Shown piece by piece: positions 20,437-29,984 of a DNA stretch of 64,000 nt (positions within the stretch are counted from its first letter, which is position 1; every line of letters begins with the position of its first letter). This stretch comes from Heliobacterium chlorum. GTDB lineage: Bacteria; Bacillota; Desulfitobacteriia; Heliobacteriales; Heliobacteriaceae. The DNA is taken from positions 434,001 through 498,000 of the forward strand of contig NZ_JACVHF010000001.1 of assembly GCF_014502795.1 (NCBI RefSeq), given 5' to 3'. A program made the translations under genes and the position numbers. Under the pieces are notes generated by a model. The model saw nothing but the letters and a program-made list of their open reading frames with translations, had not been told where the DNA came from and searched no databases.

Positions 20437-23400
20437 GGATCCTACACTGCACCGCGTGATGGTCATCGGCTCCGGCCCGATCATCATCGGCCAAGCTGCC
20501 GAATTTGACTATGCCGGTACACAGGCATGCCGGGCCCTGAAAGAAGAAGGGCTGGAAGTCATCCTGGTCAACTCCAACCCGGCGACCATCATGACTGATG
20601 CCAACATCGCTGATCGGGTCTATATCGAACCGCTGACGCCGGAATTCGTCACCCGCATCTTGAAAAAAGAGCGCCCCGACGGTTTACTGCCTACCCTGGG
20701 TGGTCAGGTGGGCTTGAACATCGCCCGTTCCCTCGCCAAAAGCGGTGTTCTCGATGAACTCGGCGTACGCTTGTTAGGAACGCCCCTGTCCGCCATTGAA
20801 AAGGCGGAAGACCGGGAATTGTTTAAGGAAATGATGGAACAGATCGGCGAACCGGTACCTGAGTCGACGATCGTTGAAACACTAGAGGCGGCTCTCGAAT
20901 TTGGTGAAACAGTAGGATTCCCTCTTATTATTCGTCCCGCCTACACCCTTGGCGGCACTGGCGGCGGCATCGCTCATAACATGGAAGAACTAAAAGCGAT
21001 CTCCATTAGAGGGCTAAAACACTCCGCTATCCATCAAATCCTGGTCGAGCGCAGCGTCGCCGGATGGAAAGAAATCGAGTATGAAGTCATCCGCGACAGC
21101 GCCAATAACTGTATCACCGTATGTAACATGGAAAACATCGACCCGGTTGGGATTCATACGGGCGATTCCATCGTCGTGGCCCCGTCGCAAACCTTGGCCG
21201 ACAAAGAATACCAGATGTTGCGCACCGCTTCTCTAAAAATTATCCGTTCCCTCGGTATTCAAGGCGGTTGCAACGTCCAATACGCCTTGGATCCCTACTC
21301 TTATAAATATATCGTCATTGAAGTCAACCCCCGGGTCAGCCGTTCTTCGGCGCTGGCGTCCAAAGCTACAGGCTACCCCATCGCCAAAGTGGCTGCGAAA
21401 ATCGCCATCGGCAAAACCCTCGATGAAATCAAGAACGCCGTCACCGGCAAAACCTACGCCTGCTTCGAACCGGCTCTCGACTACGTGGTCATGAAGATCC
21501 CCCGCTGGCCCTTTGATAAGTTCGAAGATGCTCGCCGGACGCTGGGAACACAGATGAAAGCGACCGGTGAGGTCATGGCCATCGACCGGGCTTTTGAACC
21601 GGCCTTAATGAAAGCTGTTCGCTCCCTCGAAATGGGTGTCGTCGGTCTCTGGCATAAAGGCATCGATGAATGGGATGAAGAGGCCCTGGAAAAAGCCATG
21701 GTAGAAGCTGACGACCGGCGGCTCTTTGTCCTGGCCGAAGCGATGCGACGCGGTTGGGTCAACGATCGGATTCACGGCCTTACCAAAATCGACTATTTCT
21801 TCCTCAGCAAGATTCGCAACATCGTCAACATGGAGAAGGAACTCTCCCAGTGGCATGGAAAGGGCATCGAAGCAGTACCGGCGGAGACACTGAAAAAAGC
21901 CAAATCAATGGGCTTTGCCGATGCAGACTTAGTCCGGATTATCGGTGTCGACGAACTCACCATCCGCAATCACCGCTTTGATCAGAACCTTCGTCCTGTC
22001 TATAAAATGGTCGATACCTGTGCCGCAGAGTTCGAAGCGGAAACGCCTTATTTCTACTCTTCCTACGACCAGGAAGATGAAGCCGGCCCGACTGAACGGC
22101 CGAAAATCGCCGTCATCGGCTCCGGTCCCATCCGCATCGGCCAAGGGATCGAGTTTGATTACTGCTCCGTTCACTCCGTCTGGTCGATTCGCGACGCCGG
22201 CTATGAGTCGGTCATCATCAACAACAACCCTGAGACCGTATCGACTGACTTTGATACCTCTGACCGGCTCTATTTTGAGCCGCTCCTCCCGGAAGACGTC
22301 ATTCATATCTTGAGCAAAGAAAAACCGGAAGGCGTCATCGTCCAGTTTGGCGGCCAGACGGCGATCAACTTAGCAGGTCCTCTCGAGAAGGCTGGCTTCA
22401 AAATCCTAGGAACTTCCGTCGAAGATATCGACCGGGCCGAAGACCGGGACCGCTTTGACCAAGTGCTCATCGAACTGGGATTGTCCAAGCCCCCCGGACG
22501 GACGGCCACCTCTGTGGAAGGCGCTTTGGAAGTGGCTCAGGAGATTGAATATCCCGTCCTGGTTCGTCCTTCCTATGTGCTCGGCGGACGGGCCATGGAA
22601 ATCGTCTATAGCGATGATGAACTGATCAATTATATGTCCACGGCAGTGAAAGTGAACCCCAACCACCCTGTCCTCGTCGACAAATACCTCGTCGGCAAGG
22701 AGATCGAAGTGGACGCGATTGCCGACGGTGAACAAGTCCTCATCCCGGGGATCATGGAACACGTCGAACGGGCTGGTGTTCATTCCGGTGACTCCATCGC
22801 CGTATATCCCGCCCATGGTTTGACGAAAGAGCAGATCGACGTCGTCATCGATTACACTACGCGACTAGCCTTGCACTTAAAGGTCAAAGGCGTGCTCAAT
22901 ATCCAGTATGTTCTCCATGAAGATCAAATCTATGTCATCGAAGTCAACCCTCGTTCCAGCCGGACCGTACCCTACCTGTCCAAAATTACGGGCATCCCGA
23001 TGATCACCATCGCCACCCGGATTATCTTAGGTGAAACACTGGCTCAGCAGGGATACAAAGGCGGCTTAGCCCCGACACCGGCTTACACGGCAGTGAAAGC
23101 GCCGGTCTTCTCCTTCGGAAAGCTTCTCGATGTGGAAACATCGCTCGGACCGGAAATGAAATCGACGGGCGAAGTTTTGGGTGTTGACGCCGACTTCCAC
23201 AAAGCCTTTTACAAAGCCCTGGTCGCTGCCGGCATGGATATCCCCACAGGCGGCAACATTCTCGCTACTGTAGCCGATAAGGACAAAGAAGAGTCAATTC
23301 CCCTGCTGAAAGAATTCGTCGACCTGGGATACTCTTTGGTCGCCACGGCCGGTACGGCTGACGCACTACAAGCAGCTGATGTTCCGGTGCAGCGGGTAAA

Positions 23401-23650
23401 CAAAATCGGGGAAGGCTCGCCCCACCTGATCGACCTCGTCCGGGAAGATAAAGTGCAACTGATCATCAATACCTTGACGAAAGGCAAACAGCCTGAACGG
23501 GACGGCTTCCGTATTCGCCGGGCTGCTGTGGAGCACTCGGTGCCTTGCTTGACCTCTTTGGATACTGCCCGCGTGCTTTTGCAGACCTTAAGTACCATTC
23601 AAAGCGGCGGAAATTTCGATATGATCCCACTGCAGGAATACTTGAAGTAA
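20429..23650 (+). CDS. carB: Carbamoyl-phosphate synthase large subunit
   Basis: A 1073-residue protein made of two homologous ATP-grasp halves. The first has [20 protein letters not shown] and the second repeats it as [20 protein letters not shown] near residue 560. [11 protein letters not shown] and [10 protein letters not shown] are the matching nucleotide loops. A C-terminal MGS-like domain (about 940-1070) is where UMP or ornithine would act. It makes carbamoyl phosphate from bicarbonate, two ATP and ammonia from CarA. The ATG at 20429 with GGGGGG upstream is preferred over ATG 20411. Confidence 0.97.
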   Translation: MPKDPTLHRVMVIGSGPIIIGQAAEFDYAGTQACRALKEEGLEVILVNSNPATIMTDANIADRVYIEPLTPEFVTRILKKERPDGLLPTLGGQVGLNIARSLAKSGVLDELGVRLLGTPLSAIEKAEDRELFKEMMEQIGEPVPESTIVETLEAALEFGETVGFPLIIRPAYTLGGTGGGIAHNMEELKAISIRGLKHSAIHQILVERSVAGWKEIEYEVIRDSANNCITVCNMENIDPVGIHTGDSIVVAPSQTLADKEYQMLRTASLKIIRSLGIQGGCNVQYALDPYSYKYIVIEVNPRVSRSSALASKATGYPIAKVAAKIAIGKTLDEIKNAVTGKTYACFEPALDYVVMKIPRWPFDKFEDARRTLGTQMKATGEVMAIDRAFEPALMKAVRSLEMGVVGLWHKGIDEWDEEALEKAMVEADDRRLFVLAEAMRRGWVNDRIHGLTKIDYFFLSKIRNIVNMEKELSQWHGKGIEAVPAETLKKAKSMGFADADLVRIIGVDELTIRNHRFDQNLRPVYKMVDTCAAEFEAETPYFYSSYDQEDEAGPTERPKIAVIGSGPIRIGQGIEFDYCSVHSVWSIRDAGYESVIINNNPETVSTDFDTSDRLYFEPLLPEDVIHILSKEKPEGVIVQFGGQTAINLAGPLEKAGFKILGTSVEDIDRAEDRDRFDQVLIELGLSKPPGRTATSVEGALEVAQEIEYPVLVRPSYVLGGRAMEIVYSDDELINYMSTAVKVNPNHPVLVDKYLVGKEIEVDAIADGEQVLIPGIMEHVERAGVHSGDSIAVYPAHGLTKEQIDVVIDYTTRLALHLKVKGVLNIQYVLHEDQIYVIEVNPRSSRTVPYLSKITGIPMITIATRIILGETLAQQGYKGGLAPTPAYTAVKAPVFSFGKLLDVETSLGPEMKSTGEVLGVDADFHKAFYKALVAAGMDIPTGGNILATVADKDKEESIPLLKEFVDLGYSLVATAGTADALQAADVPVQRVNKIGEGSPHLIDLVREDKVQLIINTLTKGKQPERDGFRIRRAAVEHSVPCLTSLDTARVLLQTLSTIQSGGNFDMIPLQEYLK

Positions 23651-23667
23651 GGAACAGCTTCAAATAC

Positions 23668-23690
23668 GTCCGGCCCCTCAGGGGCCGGAC
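23668..23690 (+). other. Strong hairpin between carB and pyrK
   Basis: A perfect 10-bp GC-rich stem (23668-23677 with 23681-23690) with a 3-nt loop. The sequence after it (ATATTTTC) is only partly U-rich. It may be a weak terminator or an RNA-processing or stability element that sets carB versus pyrK levels. Confidence 0.6.
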
Positions 23691-23741
23691 ATATTTTCAG
23701 GTATCCCCTTCAGTTGAAAGCCTATGGAAGGAGCGATGACG

Positions 23742-24551
23742 ATGAAACCACTTTTGACGAAAACTGTTGTGTTGGAACAGGAACAGATACAGCCGGGATT
23801 TTTTCGCATGGTCCTTTCGGCGCCGGAAGTAGCTCAACGGGCCGAACCTGGTCAGTTTGTGCAGATACGTGTCAACAATGGGCTCGATCCCCTCTTACCG
23901 CGTCCCATCAGCTTGCATGACATCGATCCCCTTAAGGGGACGATCACCCTTTTATACCATAGTGCCGGCAAAGGGACGCGCATCTTGGCAACGGCTGTTG
24001 TAGGGCAAGAGCTTCCTCTTTGGGGACCTCTCGGCAAAGGATGGAAGATGACCGAAGCCGAAGAAGATTTTCTTCCTATCTACGTGGCGGGAGGTATCGG
24101 TATCGCCCCACTGCTTCCCTTAGCTGCAGCCTGGAGCCGCCGAGAAGAACCAGGTATCCTGCTCTACGGTGCCCGTAGCGCCGGACAAGTGATGGCGGTA
24201 CGAGCATTCGAAGCTCTTGGTGTAGAGGTACAAGTGGCTACGGAAGACGGATCATTCGGCATGATGGGCCGGGTGACCGATCTGTTGGAACAGTCTCCTT
24301 GGGGGGAACGACGCCCCTTGCTCTATGTCTGTGGACCGAAACCGATGTTAAAAGCGGTGCACAAAATGGCGGAAGCGAAAGGCTGGGCTTGCCAGATCTC
24401 TTTGGAGGAACGCATGTGCTGCGGTCTCGGCGCTTGTCTCTCTTGCGTCTGTAAGACGAAAGCCAAGGCTGCCGGTAAAGCTTGGACCCATTCGAAGGTC
24501 TGTACGGACGGACCTGTGTTCTGGAGCGGGGAGGTGGTTTGGGATGAGTAA
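23742..24551 (+). CDS. pyrK: Dihydroorotate dehydrogenase electron-transfer subunit
   Basis: A 269-residue iron-sulfur flavoprotein of the ferredoxin-reductase type. An FAD domain (RPISLHD, about residue 52) is followed by an NAD domain ([14 protein letters not shown]) and a C-terminal [2Fe-2S] site with four Cys ([15 protein letters not shown]...[10 protein letters not shown]). It passes electrons from PyrD to NAD+. Three in-frame ATGs are near the start; GGAAGGAG at 23726-23733 best suits ATG 23742. It overlaps pyrD by 8 bp, matching a PyrK-PyrD complex. Confidence 0.95.
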   Translation: MKPLLTKTVVLEQEQIQPGFFRMVLSAPEVAQRAEPGQFVQIRVNNGLDPLLPRPISLHDIDPLKGTITLLYHSAGKGTRILATAVVGQELPLWGPLGKGWKMTEAEEDFLPIYVAGGIGIAPLLPLAAAWSRREEPGILLYGARSAGQVMAVRAFEALGVEVQVATEDGSFGMMGRVTDLLEQSPWGERRPLLYVCGPKPMLKAVHKMAEAKGWACQISLEERMCCGLGACLSCVCKTKAKAAGKAWTHSKVCTDGPVFWSGEVVWDE

Positions 24552-25455
24552 CCTGGCTGTAAATCTCGGCGGTCTCTTGATGAAAAACCCGGTGACCACG
24601 GCATCAGGCACTTTCGGTTTTGGTGTGGAATTTGCACCCTTTATCGATCTGAACCGTCTGGGAGCTATCGTCGTCAAAGGGACAACCTTAACACCAAGAG
24701 AAGGAAATCCGACGCCCCGTATGGCTGAGACACCAGCAGGCATGCTAAATGCGATTGGTTTACAAAATCCGGGGATTCAAGGTCTGCTCGAAGAACACTT
24801 GCCCCCATTGCAATCGATAAATTCGCCGGTCATCGTCAATATTAGCGGCAACACCGTTGAAGAATATGGGCAATTGGCCGAGATCATCGATCGAACAGAA
24901 GGCATTGCAGCGATCGAGGTGAACATCTCCTGTCCGAACGTAAAACAGGGAGGCATCCAGTTCGGTACCGTCCCTGCGTCAGCGGCAGCAGTGACCCGAT
25001 CAGTCCGGGAGAATACGAAAAAACCGGTCATCGTCAAGCTCTCTCCAAATGTCACTGATATCACGGAGATGGCCAAAGCGGTCGTCGACGCCGGTGCTGA
25101 CGCTTTGGCTTTGATCAACACACTGCTCGGAATGGCTATCGACATTCGCACTCGCCGGCCGGTGATCGCCAACGTTTTTGCTGGCCTATCGGGGCCTGCC
25201 GTTAAACCGGTGGCGTTGCGGATGGTCTACCAAGTGTACAAGGCCGTTTCGGTGCCCTTGCTGGGAATGGGCGGGATCTCGAACGCCGATGACGCCATAG
25301 AGTTTATCATGGCTGGAGCGACATCCATCGCCGTTGGGACTGCCAATTTCACCAATCCCCGGGCGACGATGGATATTCTTGAGGGGATCGAGGCTTTTTG
25401 CCTCCGCGAAGGGGTCCGGGATATTTCAGAGATCATTGGTGCAGTTCACCACTAA
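24544..25455 (+). CDS. pyrD: Dihydroorotate dehydrogenase, class 1B catalytic subunit
   Basis: A 303-residue FMN barrel enzyme oxidising dihydroorotate to orotate. [13 protein letters not shown] lies near the start, the ISCPN motif with its catalytic Cys is near residue 130, and [14 protein letters not shown] with the phosphate-binding loop is near the end. The adjacent pyrK marks the 1B, NAD-dependent type. It is the last pyr gene here: pyrF and pyrE, which follow in B. subtilis, are absent from this locus. Confidence 0.96.
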   Translation: MSNLAVNLGGLLMKNPVTTASGTFGFGVEFAPFIDLNRLGAIVVKGTTLTPREGNPTPRMAETPAGMLNAIGLQNPGIQGLLEEHLPPLQSINSPVIVNISGNTVEEYGQLAEIIDRTEGIAAIEVNISCPNVKQGGIQFGTVPASAAAVTRSVRENTKKPVIVKLSPNVTDITEMAKAVVDAGADALALINTLLGMAIDIRTRRPVIANVFAGLSGPAVKPVALRMVYQVYKAVSVPLLGMGGISNADDAIEFIMAGATSIAVGTANFTNPRATMDILEGIEAFCLREGVRDISEIIGAVHH

Positions 25456-25476
25456 TTCCATAAATGAACCTGTCCA

Positions 25477-25505
25477 TTTACGTTAAAGTTGATTTGAGTT
25501 ATTAT
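25477..25505 (+). promoter_or_regulatory. Possible promoter for the phosphodiesterase-like gene
   Basis: TTTACG (25477-25482), a 17-bp spacer and TATTAT (25500-25505) form a moderate sigma-A-like match in the pyrD downstream gap. Confidence 0.35.
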
Positions 25506-25548
25506 ATATAGGCAGATGATAACGATTAGCAACTGGGGAGGTGGGACA

Positions 25549-27027
25549 GTGCGTAGGAAGAAAGTCATCATGTTTATCATCGATTCCCTTCATCCCCGCG
25601 TATTGGACGACGTGACCCATGATGGTTCCGCGCCTGCCCTCTCTTTTCTTCGTCGCAAAGGATTCAGCCACGACCGAATCGTTTCGGCTTTTCCGACGAT
25701 GACGCCAACGGCGCTCAGTTCTATCGCCACGGGCACCTATGCCGACCAGCATAAAGTCCCCGGTTTTATTTGGTTCTCTGAGATGAGCCAGCGGTTGGTC
25801 AACTACGGCGCCACCCCGGGAGCCATCGTCAAACTGGGCGTGTTTCAATCGGTTAAAAACCTGCTTTATAATTTAAACCAAGAACATGTAAACCCCTTGA
25901 TCAAGACTTGTCATGAGGTCCTTGAAGAGAGGGGCTATTCATCAGGGAACATAAACTTTTTTATTTATCGCGGACGCAAACGGATGGAACCGAAATTGCC
26001 CTGGTTGATCCGTTTAGCCGCCTGGCTCCGCCTGAAAGGGCCTGTTTTTGGGCCAGAGAGCCTTGTTTTGGGGGAATGTTGTCTTTCCCCTGGGCTCGAA
26101 GGATTTCGAGGTCCTGCCGGGCCCTTCAACAAGTTTGGCTTTAACGATACCTTCTCCTGTCTCGCTGCCCGGGAACTGATCCGCCGTGGAAGACAGCCCG
26201 ATTTTATGGCTGTCTACCTGCCCGATAACGACGGCTATTCCCACCGCGTAGGCCCTTTAAAATCCCACCCTTGTGTGCGGAAAGCCGATCAGATGATCCA
26301 ACAAGTGCTCAATGCCTTTCCCTCCTGGGAGCATGCTATTGACCAGAATTCTATTCTGGTCACCGGTGATCACGCTCAATGCTCGATCGGAGCAAAACAT
26401 TCCACCATTTTGCTAGAACGGATGCTCTCCCGGTTTAAACAGCTTCGCATGCTCTCCTGGGGCGGCATCGGTCGCTATGACATCACCATCTGTCCGAACG
26501 AGCGCATGGCGATTATCTATATCTTGCGAAACGTCGATACGGTGCAAGCGGAAGTGATCGACACCCTTTCATCGGATGAGCGGATTGCACAGATCATGTG
26601 GCGGGAAGGACAAAAATACCGGATCATGCAGCCACGAAGCCGCAAGACGCTGTCTTTTTGGCGGTCAGACAAATATGAGGATCCTTACGGTGTCCGGTGG
26701 GATTATGAAGGCGATTTATCTGTCGTAGACGGAACGATAAAAGAAAACCGGATCGAATTCGGTGAATATCCAGACGCCTTTTCCCGCATCATATCAGCCT
26801 TTGAAAGCCAATCATCGACACGGGTGCTCCTGTCGGCCCGGCCTGGTTATGAGTTCTACGCGGAAGACGCCCCCATATTCCCTGGCGGCGGCAGTCATGG
26901 TTCTCTCCACGAAAGCGATTCGGTCGTTCCTGCCATCTTGGCCGGAGCGGAGCGGGACCTGTCCTATCACCGCATCATCGATTTTTTTCCCTGGATCATG
27001 GAATCACTGCCGGCCACAATCCGATAA
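25549..27027 (+). CDS. Alkaline phosphatase / type I phosphodiesterase superfamily protein
   Basis: A 492-residue protein of the metal-dependent phosphatase/nucleotide pyrophosphatase superfamily. Metal-ligand positions are recognisable: Asp12 in FIIDSLHP, a Thr nucleophile within FPTMTPT (residues 48-54), PDNDGYSHRVG near residue 225, VTGDHAQ near 283, and GSHGS near the end. There is no clear signal peptide, and the substrate cannot be read from sequence. GGGGAGGTGGG supports GTG 25549 rather than the upstream in-frame ATG at 25516. It occupies the place where pyrF/pyrE lie in other Bacillota. A strong terminator follows. Confidence 0.82.
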   Translation: MRRKKVIMFIIDSLHPRVLDDVTHDGSAPALSFLRRKGFSHDRIVSAFPTMTPTALSSIATGTYADQHKVPGFIWFSEMSQRLVNYGATPGAIVKLGVFQSVKNLLYNLNQEHVNPLIKTCHEVLEERGYSSGNINFFIYRGRKRMEPKLPWLIRLAAWLRLKGPVFGPESLVLGECCLSPGLEGFRGPAGPFNKFGFNDTFSCLAARELIRRGRQPDFMAVYLPDNDGYSHRVGPLKSHPCVRKADQMIQQVLNAFPSWEHAIDQNSILVTGDHAQCSIGAKHSTILLERMLSRFKQLRMLSWGGIGRYDITICPNERMAIIYILRNVDTVQAEVIDTLSSDERIAQIMWREGQKYRIMQPRSRKTLSFWRSDKYEDPYGVRWDYEGDLSVVDGTIKENRIEFGEYPDAFSRIISAFESQSSTRVLLSARPGYEFYAEDAPIFPGGGSHGSLHESDSVVPAILAGAERDLSYHRIIDFFPWIMESLPATIR

Positions 27028-27039
27028 ATGGTATGACAA

Positions 27040-27073
27040 AAAGACCTTTCGAAGTGACGAAAGGTCTTTTTTC
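27040..27073 (+). terminator. Rho-independent terminator after the phosphodiesterase-like gene
   Basis: A perfect 12-bp stem (27040-27051 with 27058-27069), a 6-nt loop and a T-run. Confidence 0.92.
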
Positions 27074-27137
27074 ATTTTCACTTGATAAATATTGCAGGCG
27101 ATCCTCGAATAATTTGTTACGAATGGAGGGAGACGCA

Positions 27138-27929
27138 GTGGAGGACAAATACATTTCCTGTCCCTTGGCGGACCTTTGGAATCGACCAGACGAACCGAGG
27201 CAGCGTGTTACCCAAGGTTGGCTGGGCAGTCCCGTGGAAGTCTTAGAATCCCAAGATGGATGGCAAAAAGTCCGCCTGCCCGAACAAGGTGACTACGAAG
27301 GGTGGATTAAAGCAGACGATCTGGAAACAAAAAGGGGTCCCTCCGTAGAAGGACCGCAGGTGATCGTTGCGCTGCCTAAGGCGGTCTTTGAGAATGGATG
27401 GCTTCCCTTGGGAGCTGTCTTTCCCATGGTCGATTCCTGGGAGGAAGGGGGAGCCTTATTACTGCCGAGTGGTGACATCGCTTGGCTTCCCTTCGGCGAT
27501 ATGTGGGAATGGCCCCATAAGAGATCCTCCGAAAATGATCGACCTATGGGGGAAGAGGTTCTCCAGACGGCGGCTCAATTTTTAGGTACCCCCTATCTTT
27601 GGGGAGGGATGAGCTGCCTAGGAATCGATTGCTCAGGGCTGGTGTTCATGGCCTATCGACTGCAGGGTATTGAGCTTCCGCGAGATGCCCACGAACAGTG
27701 GGAGGTTCTCGAACCTGTGGAAAAGGAGAAATACCTGAAACCGGGAGATCTGATCTTTTTCTCTACTGACGGAACTATCGCTGATCATGTTGGGATTGTC
27801 GGGGACGGGGGACAAGGACAATTTATCCACGCGTCCAGCAGTCTCGGCGGTGTTCAATGGTCAAATTGGAATGAACCGAGATGGAAGGATAGCTTATTCA
27901 GTTTCCGGCGAGTACAAGTGTCGACATAA
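27138..27929 (+). CDS. NlpC/P60 family cell-wall peptidase with SH3-like N-terminus
   Basis: A 263-residue protein. Residues about 1-130 look like two bacterial SH3-like modules (WLGSPVEVLESQDGWQKVRL and a second with LPLGAVFPMVD). Residues about 140-260 are an NlpC/P60 domain with the catalytic triad visible as Cys in GIDCSGLVF, His in ADHVGIVG and His in FIHASS. Such enzymes cut gamma-D-Glu-diaminopimelate bonds in peptidoglycan. No signal peptide is evident at the chosen GTG (GGAGGGA 5 nt upstream), which is odd for a wall enzyme. It resembles the YkfC-like intracellular recycling type (inference). Confidence 0.85.
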   Translation: MEDKYISCPLADLWNRPDEPRQRVTQGWLGSPVEVLESQDGWQKVRLPEQGDYEGWIKADDLETKRGPSVEGPQVIVALPKAVFENGWLPLGAVFPMVDSWEEGGALLLPSGDIAWLPFGDMWEWPHKRSSENDRPMGEEVLQTAAQFLGTPYLWGGMSCLGIDCSGLVFMAYRLQGIELPRDAHEQWEVLEPVEKEKYLKPGDLIFFSTDGTIADHVGIVGDGGQGQFIHASSSLGGVQWSNWNEPRWKDSLFSFRRVQVST

Positions 27930-28000
27930 TTAAAAAAGTGATGGACCATCAATGAGGAGACTTCTTTTATTGAGCCTACGATTACTGATCATGTGGAGAG

Positions 28001-29815
28001 CTATTCGGGCGCAGAACCTTCTATTTTCCGAGGATTTACCCAGAGCGTCTGTTGATGATCATAGATGACAAAGCCCGGTTTTCCACCGGCCGGTTTCCGG
28101 ACGAAGCGCCGTTCTGTGTAATCGACAGGCACCTTGTCGGCCTCCCGGCTGCGGCTGTAGTAAGCCGAATACATAGCCGCCAACTCAAGGACCGAATCAG
28201 GAAGGGTCTTTCGCTCTCGCATGGGTATGACGACGTGAGCGCCCGGAATATCTTTGGTGTGTAGCCAAATATCTGTATCTCGGGACATTTTCATGGTCAG
28301 GTAATCGTTCTGGCGGTTGTTGCGGCCGACCCAAATGGTCCAACCTTCCGGTGTCGTTAGGGTCAACGGCTTTGGAGCGGGGGCCGTTTCTTTAGCTGGA
28401 CTTTTGTTTCCCTTGCCTGGCTTACCGCCTTTTTTGGGATGTCTCGCCTTTTCTTTCGGTTTTTCCCCGGGAAGGTAACCGCTTTGAACGAGTTCCTGCC
28501 GGATCTCTGCCAGATCATCAAGGTTTTCCGCTTGTTCCAGCGATATGAGCACCGAATCCAGGTAAGCTAGTTCCTGGGCGGTGCTCTCTTTTTGTTCCGT
28601 CGCCAGCAGAACCGTCTGTCTCGCTTTGTTATAGCGGCTGAAGAAAACTTGCGCGTTTTCTGCCGGAGTCAATGAGGGGTCCAATTCGATCTCAAAAGTC
28701 TTATCGGGGTCGACAAAGTCTTGAACAGTGATGGAACAGTCACCTGGCTGGACCCGGTACAAGTTTGCCATCAACAATTCGCCCCAACTGCGATAGACTA
28801 GGTCTTTTTCTGCCGCAGAGATGTCCTTTTCTTGGCTGGTTTTTCGGCGGTGTACCCGATCCCACTCAGCGGCGACCCGCTTTAACAGAGCGGAACGCAT
28901 ATTCGACAGCTTTTCTAGCTGGCTTTTGCTGTTATAGAAGAGGTCGATCGCCTCATTCACTGTGGCGTATCTTTCCCGCCGCAGCGATCGGCCCAAATGC
29001 AGCAGCGGCCAAGGGGCGAAGGCTTTTGGAGTCATGTTCTCCCAGACCACTTCAGGAGTGTATGTGCCTGCTTCGACCATAGCCAACAGGTCCCGGATCG
29101 CTAAGGCGAGGCGGCCGAATTCGTAACCGGCGCACTCTCCCGTGACGATCGTCTTGGCGATGCCGGCGCGGAAACAGATTTCCCGAGCCGTCTCGGGGCT
29201 GATCCCCATCAGGTGCTGCTGCAACGCTTTGTCTACAGGCGTTTTTTCCGATGCTTGATACAACAATTCCCCCAAACTTTCGTCGGTCACCGCTGGAGGC
29301 AGCAGTTTCTCCTGGGTAGGAGGGGCGATATAGGGACGTCCGGGGAGCACTTCCCGGTGGCGGCTGACAGCGTGACTGTACCTGCGGATGCCGTCTAGGA
29401 TGGTCTCCGATGCGTCATCAACGAGAATGAGGTTGGAGTGCTTGCCCATGATTTCCAAGTACAAGCTTTTTTCGGTACGTCCCCCTAGTTCGTCGCTGCC
29501 TTCGATGCGCAGGCGTACGACCCGTTCCCAGGGGATTTGTTCTACGGCCCGGATTCGTCCACCTTCCAAATGCTTGCGCAGGACCATGCAGTAGAGCGGC
29601 GGTTGTGTGGGATTTGGCTTGTTCGTTTTCGTCAGGTGAATACGTCCCCCGGTTGGTGAAGCCGAAAGGAGCAATCGCCATGATTTGGGGCCGGTTCGGC
29701 CAATTAGATGTATCTCGTCGGTAAGGGGCTGCACGATACGGTCAATGCGCCCGCCTGTTAAAGCTGGGTGAAGTTCTTTTACGATCGTCGTTAGTGTCAA
29801 TCCATCAAGAGCCAC
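28001..29815 (-). CDS. rqcH: Ribosome-associated quality-control factor RqcH (NFACT family)
   Basis: A protein of about 604 residues with the NFACT order: NFACT-N (1-180), helix-hairpin region (about 180-260), long coiled coil (about 270-440), a Lys/Pro-rich linker (about 450-480) and NFACT-R with DIWLHTKDIPGAHVVIP. RqcH binds the 50S subunit carrying a stalled peptidyl-tRNA and directs addition of C-terminal Ala tails. The residue pair equivalent to the DR motif appears as ER in PWERVVRL. The ATG at 29839 is in frame, but AAAGGAGGG lies after it, so the start is GTG 29815 (ALDGLTL start, family-typical). The B. subtilis counterpart yloA is also next to the yloB ATPase. Confidence 0.93.
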   Translation of the reverse strand: MALDGLTLTTIVKELHPALTGGRIDRIVQPLTDEIHLIGRTGPKSWRLLLSASPTGGRIHLTKTNKPNPTQPPLYCMVLRKHLEGGRIRAVEQIPWERVVRLRIEGSDELGGRTEKSLYLEIMGKHSNLILVDDASETILDGIRRYSHAVSRHREVLPGRPYIAPPTQEKLLPPAVTDESLGELLYQASEKTPVDKALQQHLMGISPETAREICFRAGIAKTIVTGECAGYEFGRLALAIRDLLAMVEAGTYTPEVVWENMTPKAFAPWPLLHLGRSLRRERYATVNEAIDLFYNSKSQLEKLSNMRSALLKRVAAEWDRVHRRKTSQEKDISAAEKDLVYRSWGELLMANLYRVQPGDCSITVQDFVDPDKTFEIELDPSLTPAENAQVFFSRYNKARQTVLLATEQKESTAQELAYLDSVLISLEQAENLDDLAEIRQELVQSGYLPGEKPKEKARHPKKGGKPGKGNKSPAKETAPAPKPLTLTTPEGWTIWVGRNNRQNDYLTMKMSRDTDIWLHTKDIPGAHVVIPMRERKTLPDSVLELAAMYSAYYSRSREADKVPVDYTERRFVRKPAGGKPGFVIYDHQQTLWVNPRKIEGSAPE

Positions 29816-29841
29816 GGGACAAACCCTCCTTTGTGTCATTC

Positions 29842-29871
29842 ATCATAGCACGGGATCTGTTGAGCCAGCAA
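29842..29871 (-). promoter_or_regulatory. Sigma-A promoter of rqcH
   Basis: On the minus strand TTGCTG (29866-29871) and TATGAT (29842-29847) are separated by 18 bp, about 27 bp upstream of the GTG start. Confidence 0.65.
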
Positions 29872-29984
29872 CGTCGGTATGATGCATGGACATGCCAGGT
29901 CGTTCATAGGTATAGGACAAGGGGGAGCCCGTCCCACGGGTGGAGCCCAGGAACATCTGACGATGGGGGAAACGAGGGAAGTGT

